A program made the translations under genes and the position numbers. Shown in pieces: positions 16,492 to 25,575 of a stretch of 64,000 nt of DNA. Under the pieces are notes generated by a model. The model searched no databases. It had not been told where the DNA came from and saw only the letters and a program-made list of their open reading frames with translations. Source of the DNA: Sphingomonas sp. JC676 (GTDB lineage: Bacteria; Pseudomonadota; Alphaproteobacteria; Sphingomonadales; Sphingomonadaceae); NCBI RefSeq assembly GCF_014489075.1, contig NZ_JACTGR010000001.1, positions 930,001-994,000 of the forward strand, in the 5' to 3' direction. How positions within the stretch are numbered: the stretch's first letter is position 1; each line of letters begins with the position of its first letter.

Positions 16492-18525
16492 ATGAAGCAC
16501 ATCCTGCTCGCGGGCGTCGCGCTCGCCTTTTCCGCTGCGCCTGTCCTGGCGCGTGACCTCACCATCGCAGACGTCGCCCAGCTCTCCCGGGTCGGGGCAC
16601 CCGCTGTGTCTCCGGACGGCCATTGGCTCGTCTGGCAGCAGCGCGAAACCGACCTTGCTGCCAACAAAGGTCGCTATGACCTGTGGAAGCTCGATCTGCG
16701 CACGCCGGGCGCCAAGCCCGAGAAATTGGTCGCCGAGGCCGACGTCAACGAAACCAGCCCGGCTTTCGGCACCGACAGCCAGACCGTGTTCTTCCAGTCG
16801 GACAAGGGTGGCGACGACAGCATCCAGTCGGTCGGCATCGCCGGCGGTGCGCCGCGCGTCCTGCTCACGCCCAAGGGCGGATTCAGCGGCTTCAAGCTCT
16901 CGCCCGATGGCACCAAGGCGCTGATCTGGGCCGACCGCAAGCCCGGTGCCCCGACGATCGAGCCGGCCATGGAGAAGAAGGACGCGAACGCGGGATCGGG
17001 CCGTGTATTCGACCAGATGTTTATCCGCCACTGGGACACCTGGGCGAACGGCGATCGCTCGCAGCTCTTCGTCGTGTCACTGGGCCAGGCAAATGCGGTC
17101 GCGGTGCCGATCGAGCACGGTCTGGTCGGCGACACGCCTTCCAAGCCCTATGGCGGCGGCGAGGAGCTGAGCTGGTCCGCAGACGGCAAGACCATCTTCT
17201 TCGCATTGCGTGAAGCCGGCCGGATCGAGCCGCTATCGACCAATCTCGACATCTTCTCGGCGCCCGCGGACGGATCGGCGGCGCCGACAAACCTGACGCC
17301 CGACAGCGACGGCATGGACAATCTCCCCACCGCTTCGCCGGACGGGAAATGGCTTGCTTATTTCTCGATGAAGCGGCCGACCTACGAAGCCGATCGCCAG
17401 GTGTTGATGCTCCGCAACCTCGCCACCGGCGAAGTGCGCGCCCTCACCGAAGCGTGGGACCGTTCGGTGGGCTCGATCACCTGGTCGCCCGACAGCCGGC
17501 AGATCTACGTGACCGCCGAGGACACGCAGCAGGTGCCGCTGTGGAGCGTCGACCTGAAGGGCGGAACCCCGGTGCGCCTCACCGGCGAGGGCGCGGTCAG
17601 CGCGGTCGTGCCGCTCGGCAATCGCGGCGTTATCTATTCGATGAACAGCCTCACCGCGCCCGACGATTTCTACAAGCTGGTCGGCAAGGCGATGCCGATG
17701 CGGCTGACTGAGGTGAATGCCGAGAAGCTTGCTGGCATCGACCTGCCGACGGTGACGCGGTTCAGCTTCACCGGCGCCAATAACGACACCGTCTGGGGCT
17801 ATGCGGTGAAGCCCGCCAGTCTGAAGGACGGCAAGGCGCCGATCGCCTTCATCGTCCATGGGGGTCCACAGGGATCGAGCAACAATAGCTGGTCCTATCG
17901 CTGGAACCCGGCGGTGTTCGCGGGCGCCGGCTATGCGGTGGTCTCGGTCGATTTCCACGGTTCCACAGGCTACGGCCAGGCTTTCACCGATGCGATCCGC
18001 AACAATTGGGGCGGCTGGCCGCTTGAGGACCTGCAAAAAGGCCTGAAGGCCGCGACCGACAAGTTCGCCTGGCTCGACGCCGACGATGCCTGCGCGCTCG
18101 GCGCCTCATACGGCGGCTATATGATGAACTGGATCGAAGGGCAGTGGCCCGATCGCTTCAAGTGCATCGTCCAGCATGATGGTGTCTTCGACGCCCGCGC
18201 CATGGCCTACGAGACCGAGGAGCTCTGGTTCGACGAATGGGAGCATGGCGGGCATCCCTATTACGAGGACCCCGCGGCGTTCGAGAAATGGAACCCGGTC
18301 AATCACGTGACCGCGTGGAAGACCCCGCAACTCGTCATCACCAGTGAGAAGGATTTCCGCATCCCCTATACCCAGGGGATCGCCGCCTTCACCGCGCTCC
18401 AGCGGCGCGAGATCCCCTCCAAGCTGCTCGTCTTCCCGGACGAAAACCATTGGGTGCTCAAGCCGAAGAACTCGATGCAATGGTATGGCGAGGTGCTGGG
18501 CTGGCTGGGGAAGTATACTAAGTGA
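16492..18525 (+). CDS. S9 family prolyl-oligopeptidase-like peptidase
   Basis: The 677-residue protein begins with a signal peptide (MKHILLAGVALAFSAAPVLA) and is likely periplasmic. Residues about 25-400 form a WD40-like beta propeller (repeats such as AVSPDGHWLVW, LSPDGTKAL, TASPDGKWLAY, WSPDSRQIYV). The C-terminal alpha/beta hydrolase has GASYGGYM with Ser539, Asp621 in SEKDFRIP and His653 in PDENHWV. Members cleave dipeptides or acyl-amino acids from peptides. It is followed at once by a copy of the palindromic repeat. Confidence 0.95.
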   Translation: MKHILLAGVALAFSAAPVLARDLTIADVAQLSRVGAPAVSPDGHWLVWQQRETDLAANKGRYDLWKLDLRTPGAKPEKLVAEADVNETSPAFGTDSQTVFFQSDKGGDDSIQSVGIAGGAPRVLLTPKGGFSGFKLSPDGTKALIWADRKPGAPTIEPAMEKKDANAGSGRVFDQMFIRHWDTWANGDRSQLFVVSLGQANAVAVPIEHGLVGDTPSKPYGGGEELSWSADGKTIFFALREAGRIEPLSTNLDIFSAPADGSAAPTNLTPDSDGMDNLPTASPDGKWLAYFSMKRPTYEADRQVLMLRNLATGEVRALTEAWDRSVGSITWSPDSRQIYVTAEDTQQVPLWSVDLKGGTPVRLTGEGAVSAVVPLGNRGVIYSMNSLTAPDDFYKLVGKAMPMRLTEVNAEKLAGIDLPTVTRFSFTGANNDTVWGYAVKPASLKDGKAPIAFIVHGGPQGSSNNSWSYRWNPAVFAGAGYAVVSVDFHGSTGYGQAFTDAIRNNWGGWPLEDLQKGLKAATDKFAWLDADDACALGASYGGYMMNWIEGQWPDRFKCIVQHDGVFDARAMAYETEELWFDEWEHGGHPYYEDPAAFEKWNPVNHVTAWKTPQLVITSEKDFRIPYTQGIAAFTALQRREIPSKLLVFPDENHWVLKPKNSMQWYGEVLGWLGKYTK

Positions 18526-18527
18526 TC

Positions 18528-18609
18528 GTCACCCCGGCGAAAGCCGGGGCCCAGGGTTTCTCTGCCGTATCGTTCGTGACTCCTGGATCCCGGCTTTCGC
18601 CGGGATGAC
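18528..18609. repeat. Palindromic intergenic repeat, copy 1
   Basis: The left arm GTCACCCCGGCGAAAGCCGG and the right arm ending GGCTTTCGCCGGGATGAC are near inverse complements. Each arm also folds on itself with a GAAA or TTTC loop. It begins 3 bases after the S9 peptidase stop. Confidence 0.9.
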
Positions 18610-18671
18610 GGTGAGGGGGCGCGTGATTGTTCGGGTTGTGCGAACGGCGCCGCCGCCGCTAAAGCCGCCGC

Positions 18672-21341
18672 ATGTCCGAGCTTCCCAAGACCTTCGACCC
18701 CGCCGAAATCGAATCCCGCTGGTATGTCCATTGGGAGACCAAGGGTCTGTTCGCGCCCGATCGCCCCGGCGCCGATCCCTGGACCCTGGTCAACCCGCCG
18801 CCCAATGTGACCGGCAGCCTGCATATCGGCCATGCGCTCGACAACACGCTGCAGGACATCCTGGTCCGCCACGCACGCCTGAAGGGCAAGGATGCGCGTT
18901 GGGTGGTCGGCACCGATCATGCCGGTATTGCCACCCAGATGGTGGTCGAGCGCCAGCTCAACGCGAAGCAGCAGAAGCGCACCGATTTCACGCGCGAGGA
19001 ATTCATCGCGAAGGTCTGGGAGTGGAAGGAAGAGAGCGGCGGCGAGATCACCCAGCAGCTCCGCCGCCTCGGCTGCTCGATGGACTGGGCCAATGAGCGC
19101 TTCACGATGGATCCGGGCTTCTCGAAGGCGGTCCTGAAGGTCTTCGTCGAGCTCTATCGCCAAAAACTGCTCTACCGGGACAAGCGCCTGGTGAACTGGG
19201 ACCCGGGCCTGGGCACCGCGATCAGCGACCTTGAGGTCGAGACCACCGAGGTCAACGGCAAGTTCTGGCATCTGCGCTACCCGCTCGCCGACGGCTCGGG
19301 CTTCATCGAGGTCGCTACGACGCGGCCCGAGACGATGCTCGCCGACATGGCGGTCGCGGTGCACCCGACCGACGAACGCTACGCCGCGCTTGTCGGCAAG
19401 CAGATCAAGCTTCCGATCACCGGCCGCCTGATCCCGATCATCACCGATGAGCATGCCGATCCCGAATTGGGCTCAGGCACGGTCAAGATCACTCCGGGCC
19501 ATGACTTCAACGATTTCGAGGTGGGCAAGCGCGCAGGCTTCAAGGCCGGCGAGATGCTCAACATGCTCGATGCCAAGGCGGCGATCACACAGACCGCGGA
19601 CGGGCTGATCCCGCTCGACCTGATCGGCATGGATCGGTTCGAGGCGCGCCAGCGTATCGTCGCGATGCTGGAGGAAGACGGCGCCCTGGTCCGCGTCGAA
19701 GATCGCGTGATCGCGACGCCCTATGGCGACCGTTCGGGTGTGGTTATCGAGCCCTGGCTGACCGATCAATGGTATGTCGACGCCGCGACGCTGGCCAAGC
19801 CGGCGATCGAGGCGGTCCGCTCGGGCGCGACCAAGATCGTCCCGAAGAGCTGGGAAAAGACCTATTTCAACTGGATGGAGAACATCCAGCCCTGGTGCGT
19901 GTCGCGCCAGTTGTGGTGGGGGCACCGGATTCCGGCATGGTTCGCCGAGGATGGCAGCATCTTCGTCGCCGAGAGCGAGGCCGAGGCGCAAGCCGAAGCG
20001 GGTGAGGGCGTTGCCCTTACGCAAGACTCCGACGTCCTCGACACCTGGTTCTCCTCAGCGCTCTGGCCGTTCGCGACGATGGGCTGGCCCGATGCGGACG
20101 TGAAGGCGGCCGGGCGCTATCCCAATGACGTGCTGATTTCGGGCTTCGACATCCTGTTCTTCTGGGATGCCCGGATGATGATGCAGGGTTTGCACTTTCT
20201 TGGAGAGGTGCCTTTCAAGACGCTGTATCTCCACGGTCTTGTCCGCGCCGCGGACGGGCAGAAGATGTCCAAGTCCAAGGGCAATGTCGTCAATCCGCTT
20301 GGGTTGATCGACAGCTACGGCGCCGACGCGCTGCGCTTCTTCATGGCGGCGATGGAAAGCCAGGGCCGCGACATCAAGATGGATGAGCGCCGAATCGAGG
20401 GCTATCGCAACTTCGCGACCAAGCTCTGGAACGCGGCACGCTTCGCCCAGTCGAACGGCATCGGCGCCAGCACCACGATCGAGCCGCCCAAGGCCGATCT
20501 CGTGGTCAATCGCTGGATCGTCGCCGAGACGGTGGCGACCGTCCAGGCGCTCGACCTCGCACTGGCCGATCTGCGCTTCGACGAGGCGGCGAACACGATC
20601 TACCAGTTCGTCTGGAGTCGCTTCTGCGACTGGTATCTCGAGCTGATCAAGCCCGTGCTCCAGGGCGAGGGCGGCGTGCCCGCGACCGGCCTCGGCGCCG
20701 ACGAGACCCGTGCGGTGGCGGGCTGGGTGCTCGATCAGATCCTGGTGATGCTCCACCCCTTCATGCCCTTCATCACCGAAGAATTGTGGTCGAAGATGGG
20801 CTCGCGCGATCATGAGCTGATCGTCGCGAAATGGCCGATGGCCGACGCGCGCGCGCTCGATCCGGCGGCGGCGCAGGAGATCGACTGGCTGATCCGGCTG
20901 GTGAGCGAGATCCGGACGGCACGGACCGAACTCAACGTGCCACCCGGAGCGAAGGTAGACTTGGTCGCTTGGGCTGATGCTGGACCCGAAGTGGGGGTGC
21001 GCCTGCAACGAAACGCGGCAGTACTTCAACGTCTCGCGCGGGTTCAGGAAATTCGGCTGACTAACCAAGGCCTCGCCGGAGCTGCTGCCCAGTTGGTCGT
21101 TGACGGCGTCACTTTTGCGTTGCCCCTTGAAGGCATCATCGATCTCGAAGCCGAGCGCGCGCGCCTCACCAAGGCGATCGGCGCGGCGGAGAAGGAGCGG
21201 GACGGTCTCGCCGGCCGCCTCAACAATCCGAGCTTTGTCGAGCGGGCGAAGCCCGAGGCGGTCGAGAAGGCACGCGCCGATCATGCCGAAAAGGCCGCCG
21301 AGGCCGAGCGGCTGTCAGCGGCGCTCGCGCGGTTGGGATAA
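18672..21341 (+). CDS. valS: Valyl-tRNA synthetase
   Basis: A class I aminoacyl-tRNA synthetase of 889 residues, which charges tRNA-Val and edits threonine. Visible signatures are [14 protein letters not shown] (HIGH), [13 protein letters not shown], the editing-domain [34 protein letters not shown] and [10 protein letters not shown] (Lys531). The C-terminus ends with the usual tRNA-binding coiled coil. The start [18 protein letters not shown] is typical. A palindromic repeat follows the stop. Confidence 0.98.
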   Translation: MSELPKTFDPAEIESRWYVHWETKGLFAPDRPGADPWTLVNPPPNVTGSLHIGHALDNTLQDILVRHARLKGKDARWVVGTDHAGIATQMVVERQLNAKQQKRTDFTREEFIAKVWEWKEESGGEITQQLRRLGCSMDWANERFTMDPGFSKAVLKVFVELYRQKLLYRDKRLVNWDPGLGTAISDLEVETTEVNGKFWHLRYPLADGSGFIEVATTRPETMLADMAVAVHPTDERYAALVGKQIKLPITGRLIPIITDEHADPELGSGTVKITPGHDFNDFEVGKRAGFKAGEMLNMLDAKAAITQTADGLIPLDLIGMDRFEARQRIVAMLEEDGALVRVEDRVIATPYGDRSGVVIEPWLTDQWYVDAATLAKPAIEAVRSGATKIVPKSWEKTYFNWMENIQPWCVSRQLWWGHRIPAWFAEDGSIFVAESEAEAQAEAGEGVALTQDSDVLDTWFSSALWPFATMGWPDADVKAAGRYPNDVLISGFDILFFWDARMMMQGLHFLGEVPFKTLYLHGLVRAADGQKMSKSKGNVVNPLGLIDSYGADALRFFMAAMESQGRDIKMDERRIEGYRNFATKLWNAARFAQSNGIGASTTIEPPKADLVVNRWIVAETVATVQALDLALADLRFDEAANTIYQFVWSRFCDWYLELIKPVLQGEGGVPATGLGADETRAVAGWVLDQILVMLHPFMPFITEELWSKMGSRDHELIVAKWPMADARALDPAAAQEIDWLIRLVSEIRTARTELNVPPGAKVDLVAWADAGPEVGVRLQRNAAVLQRLARVQEIRLTNQGLAGAAAQLVVDGVTFALPLEGIIDLEAERARLTKAIGAAEKERDGLAGRLNNPSFVERAKPEAVEKARADHAEKAAEAERLSAALARLG

Positions 21342-21350
21342 GCCAAATCC

Positions 21351-21430
21351 GTCACCCCGGCGAAAGCCGGGGCCCAGGGTCACAAGCGATGTCCTGCTTG
21401 GCTCTGGATCCCGGCTTTCGCCGGGATGAC
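21351..21430. repeat. Palindromic intergenic repeat, copy 2
   Basis: Same arms as copy 1, GTCACCCCGG to CCGGGATGAC, with a different central segment. It begins 10 bases after the valS stop and ends 45 bases before the MATE start. Confidence 0.9.
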
Positions 21431-21474
21431 GAGCGAGGGTAGGGCAGAAACGAAGCAAGCGGGGAGATACGACA

Positions 21475-22923
21475 ATGGCAACTCCTCCCCAGCGCCGCGA
21501 CCTGACCCAGGGTCCGATCGGCCAGACCCTCCTTCTGTTCGCGCTGCCGACGCTCGGTTCGAACATCCTCCAATCGCTCAACGGCTCGATCAACTCGATC
21601 TGGGTCGGCCGCTTTCTCGGCGAGCAGGCGCTGGCGGCGACCGCGAACGCCAACATCATCATGTTCCTGATGTTCTCCGCCGTGTTCGGCTTCGGCATGG
21701 CGGCGACGATCCTGATCGGCCAGTCGATGGGCCGGCGCGACATCGAGGCGGCACGGCGCGCGTTCGGCTCGGCGATCGGCCTGGTCATGGCGGGCGCGGT
21801 GCTGATCGCGATCCTCGGCTGGCTGTTCGCACCGCAGATCCTCCGCCTGCTCGCCACGCCCGGCGAGGCGCAGAATATGGCGCGCGACTATCTGCGCGTG
21901 ATCTTCCTCGGCCTGCCTTTCTCGATGCTCGGCGTGCTGATCCAGATGAGCCTCCGCGGCACCGGCGATTCGATCACCCCGCTCTGGTTCATGGTGCTGA
22001 GCGTCACGATCGATGCTGGCCTCAACCCCCTGCTGATCGAGGGGATCGGGCCGTTCCCGCGCATGGGCATCGCGGGCTCGGCCACGGCGACGCTGATCGC
22101 CGGCATCGCCTCCTCGGCCGGACTGCTGGTCTATGTTTATTGGCGCGACCTGCCGATCCGGCTGCGCGGCCATGAACTGCGCTACCTGATCCCCGAAAAG
22201 GCGCTGATCCGCACCATCGTCGCCAAGGGTCTGCCGATGGGCGCGCAGATGCTGGTGATGTCGACTGCTGGCCTCACCATGATCGGCCTGGTCAATCGGC
22301 TTGGGGTGGATACCGCCGCGGCCTATGCCGTCTCCCAGCAGCTCTGGACCTATATCCAGATGCCCGCGATGGCGATCGGCGTCGCCGTGTCGAGCATGGC
22401 GGCCCAGAATATCGGTGCGGGCCGCTGGGACCGGGTGGGAGCGATCACCCGCTCGGGACTGATCTACAACACCGTGATCACGCTGGTGGTGATCGCGGCG
22501 ATCATCCTGTTCGATCGCCCGGTGATGGCGCTGTTTGTTGGCGGCGAAAGCCCGGCGATCCCGATCGCGCGCCACATCCAGCTGATCTCGAGCTGGACCT
22601 TCGTGATGTTCGGCGCGACGATGGTGCTGTTTTCCACCGTCCGTGCCAACGGCGCGACTGTGCCGCCGCTGGTGATCCTGGCAATCACGCTCTTCCCCAT
22701 CCGCTTCGGCTTCGCGGTGTTCGCCCAGCCATGGTTCGGCAGCGATGCGCTGTGGCTGGCGTTCCCGATCGGTTCGGCCGGTTCGCTTACCCTCGCGGCG
22801 CTCTATTATCGCTACGGCCGCTGGCGGAGCGAAGTATTGGTGGTGCCGCCCGAGCCCGAGGATGCCGAGGAGCAGGCCCATGCCGACGGCGAGCCCGCGG
22901 GGCGCTTGCAGCCCAGCGGCTGA
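21475..22923 (+). CDS. MATE-family efflux transporter
   Basis: A 482-residue inner-membrane protein with about 12 hydrophobic segments in two MatE halves. The N-terminal half opens with LTQGPIGQTLLLFALPTLGS, and the repeat is recognisable at LIRTIVAKGLPMGAQMLVMS. MATE proteins expel cationic drugs or metabolites with Na+ or H+ antiport. GGGGAG upstream supports the start. The C-terminal tail is acidic (PPEPEDAEEQAHADGE). It lies 19 bp before hemB and may share its transcript. Confidence 0.94.
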   Translation: MATPPQRRDLTQGPIGQTLLLFALPTLGSNILQSLNGSINSIWVGRFLGEQALAATANANIIMFLMFSAVFGFGMAATILIGQSMGRRDIEAARRAFGSAIGLVMAGAVLIAILGWLFAPQILRLLATPGEAQNMARDYLRVIFLGLPFSMLGVLIQMSLRGTGDSITPLWFMVLSVTIDAGLNPLLIEGIGPFPRMGIAGSATATLIAGIASSAGLLVYVYWRDLPIRLRGHELRYLIPEKALIRTIVAKGLPMGAQMLVMSTAGLTMIGLVNRLGVDTAAAYAVSQQLWTYIQMPAMAIGVAVSSMAAQNIGAGRWDRVGAITRSGLIYNTVITLVVIAAIILFDRPVMALFVGGESPAIPIARHIQLISSWTFVMFGATMVLFSTVRANGATVPPLVILAITLFPIRFGFAVFAQPWFGSDALWLAFPIGSAGSLTLAALYYRYGRWRSEVLVVPPEPEDAEEQAHADGEPAGRLQPSG

Positions 22924-22942
22924 TGGCGCAGTAGCTTTTGCC

Positions 22943-23929
22943 ATGAGTCAGTATCCCGCGCTTCGCCTCCGCCGCACCCGTGCAGCCGCCTGGAGTCGGC
23001 GGATGTTCGCCGAGAATGTGCTCACGCCCGCCGACCTGATCTGGCCGTTGTTCGTTACCGAAAGCGAGGTCGAGGAACCGATCGCGTCGCTGCCCGGCGT
23101 CTCGCGCTGGTCGCTGGGGCAGATCGTCGAGCGGGCGCGCGAAGCCCGCGACCTGGGCATTCCTTGCCTCGCGCTCTTCCCCAACACACCGCGCGAACTG
23201 CGCACCGACGATGGACGCGAGGCGCTCAACCCAGACAATCTGATGTGCCGCGCGATCCGCGCGATCAAGGACGCGGTTCCCGATATCGGCGTGCTGACCG
23301 ACGTCGCACTCGATCCCTATACCAGCCATGGCCATGACGGGCTGGTCGATGGTGCCGGCTACGTGCTCAACGACACCACCGCGGAGATCCTCACCCAGCA
23401 GGCACTGGTCCAGGCGCAGGCCGGCGCCGACATCGTCGCACCGAGCGACATGATGGACGGCCGCGTCGGGCTGATCCGCTCCGCGCTCGAGGCCGATGGG
23501 CACGTCAACGTCCAGATCATGGCCTATGCCGCCAAATATGCCTCGGGCTTTTACGGCCCGTTCCGCGACGCGGTCGGCTCGCGCGGACTGCTGAAGGGCG
23601 ACAAGAAGACCTACCAGATGGACCCGGCCAATGCCGAGGAAGCGCTGCGCGAGGTCGCGCTCGATCTCGCCGAGGGCGCGGACAGCGTGATGGTCAAGCC
23701 GGGCCTGCCCTATCTCGATATCATACTTCGTGTGAAGAACGCTTTCGAAGTTCCGGTATTCGCGTACCAGGTGTCTGGCGAATATGCGATGATCGAGGCC
23801 GCCGCCGCTGCCGGGGCGGGAGATCGCGATGCGCTGGTGATGGAGACGCTGATGGCGTTCAAGCGCGCAGGCTGCTCGGGCGTGCTCACCTATCACGCGC
23901 CCCATGCCGCACGCCTGATGGGCGCGTGA
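22943..23929 (+). CDS. hemB: Delta-aminolevulinic acid dehydratase (porphobilinogen synthase)
   Basis: This 328-residue enzyme joins two 5-aminolevulinate molecules to porphobilinogen in haem synthesis. Schiff-base lysines are seen as Lys198 (YAAKYASGFYGPFRDA) and Lys252 (SVMVKPGLPYLDI). The metal region DVALDPYTSHGHDGL has Asp instead of the Cys triad of zinc enzymes, the pattern of Mg-dependent alphaproteobacterial HemB. Its stop overlaps the GTG of the first of three GNAT genes by 4 bp. Confidence 0.97.
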   Translation: MSQYPALRLRRTRAAAWSRRMFAENVLTPADLIWPLFVTESEVEEPIASLPGVSRWSLGQIVERAREARDLGIPCLALFPNTPRELRTDDGREALNPDNLMCRAIRAIKDAVPDIGVLTDVALDPYTSHGHDGLVDGAGYVLNDTTAEILTQQALVQAQAGADIVAPSDMMDGRVGLIRSALEADGHVNVQIMAYAAKYASGFYGPFRDAVGSRGLLKGDKKTYQMDPANAEEALREVALDLAEGADSVMVKPGLPYLDIILRVKNAFEVPVFAYQVSGEYAMIEAAAAAGAGDRDALVMETLMAFKRAGCSGVLTYHAPHAARLMGA

Positions 23930-24462
23930 TCCGGACCGAACGCCTGATCCTGCGGCCGTGGCGCGAGGCGGACAAGCCGCCGTTCCACGCGCTCGCCAAT
24001 ACGCCGCGCATGATGGAGCATTTCGGCGGCCCGGTGTCGCGCGCGAAGCATGACGCGATCATCGACAAGCAGATCGCCCAGCAGCAGCGTTTCGGCCATT
24101 GCATGTGGGCGGTCGAGAAGCTGAACGGCGGCGCGCTCGCCGGCGTGTGCGGGGTGCGGATCGGCGGCCATCCCGATACCCCGGTGCCCGAGGAGCTCGA
24201 GATCGGCTGGCGGATCGGTGAGAGGCACTGGGGGCAGGGCATCGCCCGCGAAGCAGCCGAGGCCAGCCTGGCCTGGGGCTGGGCCAACACCGATCGCCCG
24301 CGCATCGCCGCGTGGACGACCGCGAGCAACGCGCGATCCTGGGGCCTGATGGAGCGATTGGGGATGCGCCGCCGCGCGGATCTCGACTTCCACCACCCCG
24401 AATATCCCGTGGGCGACCCGTTCGGCGCAATGATCGTCTATACGATCGACAGACCCGCATGA
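23926..24462 (+). CDS. GNAT acetyltransferase (RimJ/RimL type), copy 1 of 3
   Basis: A 178-residue N-acetyltransferase starting TERLILRPWREADKPPFHA, with the acetyl-CoA segment GWRIGERHWGQGIAREAAEA and NARSWGLMERLGM. Family members acetylate ribosomal or other protein N-termini, or small amines. GTG start overlaps the hemB stop (GTGA), so translation is coupled to haem synthesis. The two genes that follow are paralogues in the same orientation, each with a 4-bp overlap. Confidence 0.9.
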   Translation: MIRTERLILRPWREADKPPFHALANTPRMMEHFGGPVSRAKHDAIIDKQIAQQQRFGHCMWAVEKLNGGALAGVCGVRIGGHPDTPVPEELEIGWRIGERHWGQGIAREAAEASLAWGWANTDRPRIAAWTTASNARSWGLMERLGMRRRADLDFHHPEYPVGDPFGAMIVYTIDRPA

Positions 24463-24998
24463 TTGAGACCGAACGCTTGCTCCTGCGGCCCTGGACTGCT
24501 GACGACCGACGCGCTTTGGGTGACCTGGTCAATACACCCGCCATGACGGCGCACTTGGGCGGCGTGCGATCGGAAACGGAGATCGACGCGATGCTCGAGC
24601 GACGCCTGCGCGACCAGGCGCGCCATGGCCATTGTTATTGGGCCGCCGAACTACGCGGGGAGGGCACGCTTATCGGAAGCTGCGGCATCCGACTCGCCGA
24701 CGACTATCCCGGCGCGCCCGTCGAGGGGATGCCGGAGATCGGATGGCGGGTCGGCGAACGCTATTGGGGACAGGGTTTCGCGCGCGAAGCCGCGGAGGCG
24801 AGCATCGCATGGGGCTGGGCCAATCTCGCCGCAGACGCCATCGGCGCCTGGACCACGGCCCGCAACAAGGCGTCCTGGGGCCTGATGCGGCGCTTGGGCA
24901 TGGAACGCCGCGACGATCTCGATTTTCACCATCCGCGTTATGCCGCTGACGATATGACCGGCGCGATGGTTGTGTATCTACTGGAGCGCCCGCAATGA
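24459..24998 (+). CDS. GNAT acetyltransferase (RimJ/RimL type), copy 2 of 3
   Basis: A 179-residue paralogue of the preceding gene: TERLLLRPWTADDRRALGDL, the acetyl-CoA segment GWRVGERYWGQGFAREAAEA and ASWGLMRRLGMERRDDLDFH. ATGA overlaps join it to both neighbours. Similarity in length and motif order shows tandem duplication. The acceptor is unknown. Confidence 0.9.
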   Translation: MIETERLLLRPWTADDRRALGDLVNTPAMTAHLGGVRSETEIDAMLERRLRDQARHGHCYWAAELRGEGTLIGSCGIRLADDYPGAPVEGMPEIGWRVGERYWGQGFAREAAEASIAWGWANLAADAIGAWTTARNKASWGLMRRLGMERRDDLDFHHPRYAADDMTGAMVVYLLERPQ

Positions 24999-25525
24999 TC
25001 GAGACCGAACGCCTGATCTTGCGCCGCTGGAAGGACAGCGACCGCCAGGCCTTTCACGCCATGTGCACCGATCCACGCGTGATGAAGTTCCTGGGGCCGC
25101 TCCAGACCCGTGCGGAAACCGACGCGGCGATCGACCGGCAGAACGGCTTTCTCGACAGCCATGGCTATTGCTTCTGGGCGGTCGAACGACGCGAGGACGG
25201 CGCGTTCATCGGATTTTGCGGCCTCAAGCCCGGCGCCGAGGACACGCCGATCGAAAGCGAGATCGAGATCGGCTGGCGCCTCGCCCATGACCAATGGGGC
25301 AGGGGCTATGCCCGCGAGGCGGCACAGGCGAGCCTCGACTGGGGCTGGGCGAGCACCGACGCGCCTGCGATCGCGGCGATCACCACCACGAACAATGTGC
25401 GAAGCTGGGGGCTGATGGAGCGGCTGGGCATGGTCCGCGCGCCCGAGGACGATTTCGACCACCCCAAAGCGATCGAATCGCTGCGGCCACACATCACTTA
25501 TCGTATCGCGCGTCCGCGAGGTTAA
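24995..25525 (+). CDS. GNAT acetyltransferase (RimJ/RimL type), copy 3 of 3
   Basis: A 176-residue paralogue: TERLILRRWKDSDRQAFHAM, GWRLAHDQWGRGYAREAAQA and VRSWGLMERLGMVRAPEDDF. The acetyl-CoA loop differs from copies 1 and 2 (RGYAREAAQA in place of QGxAREAAEA), so substrate choice may have drifted. It starts in the stop of copy 2 and ends 50 bp before the next gene. Confidence 0.9.
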   Translation: MIETERLILRRWKDSDRQAFHAMCTDPRVMKFLGPLQTRAETDAAIDRQNGFLDSHGYCFWAVERREDGAFIGFCGLKPGAEDTPIESEIEIGWRLAHDQWGRGYAREAAQASLDWGWASTDAPAIAAITTTNNVRSWGLMERLGMVRAPEDDFDHPKAIESLRPHITYRIARPRG

Positions 25526-25575
25526 GCCTGCGGCAAGCAAGCCGGGCTAAGCCGGCCCCTGGGGAGGAATTGCAC

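Noticed and set aside
21352..22944. A 530-codon minus-strand open frame opposite the MATE gene
   Set aside because: His/Arg/Asp-rich shadow with no motif; the plus strand encodes a recognisable 12-helix transporter.
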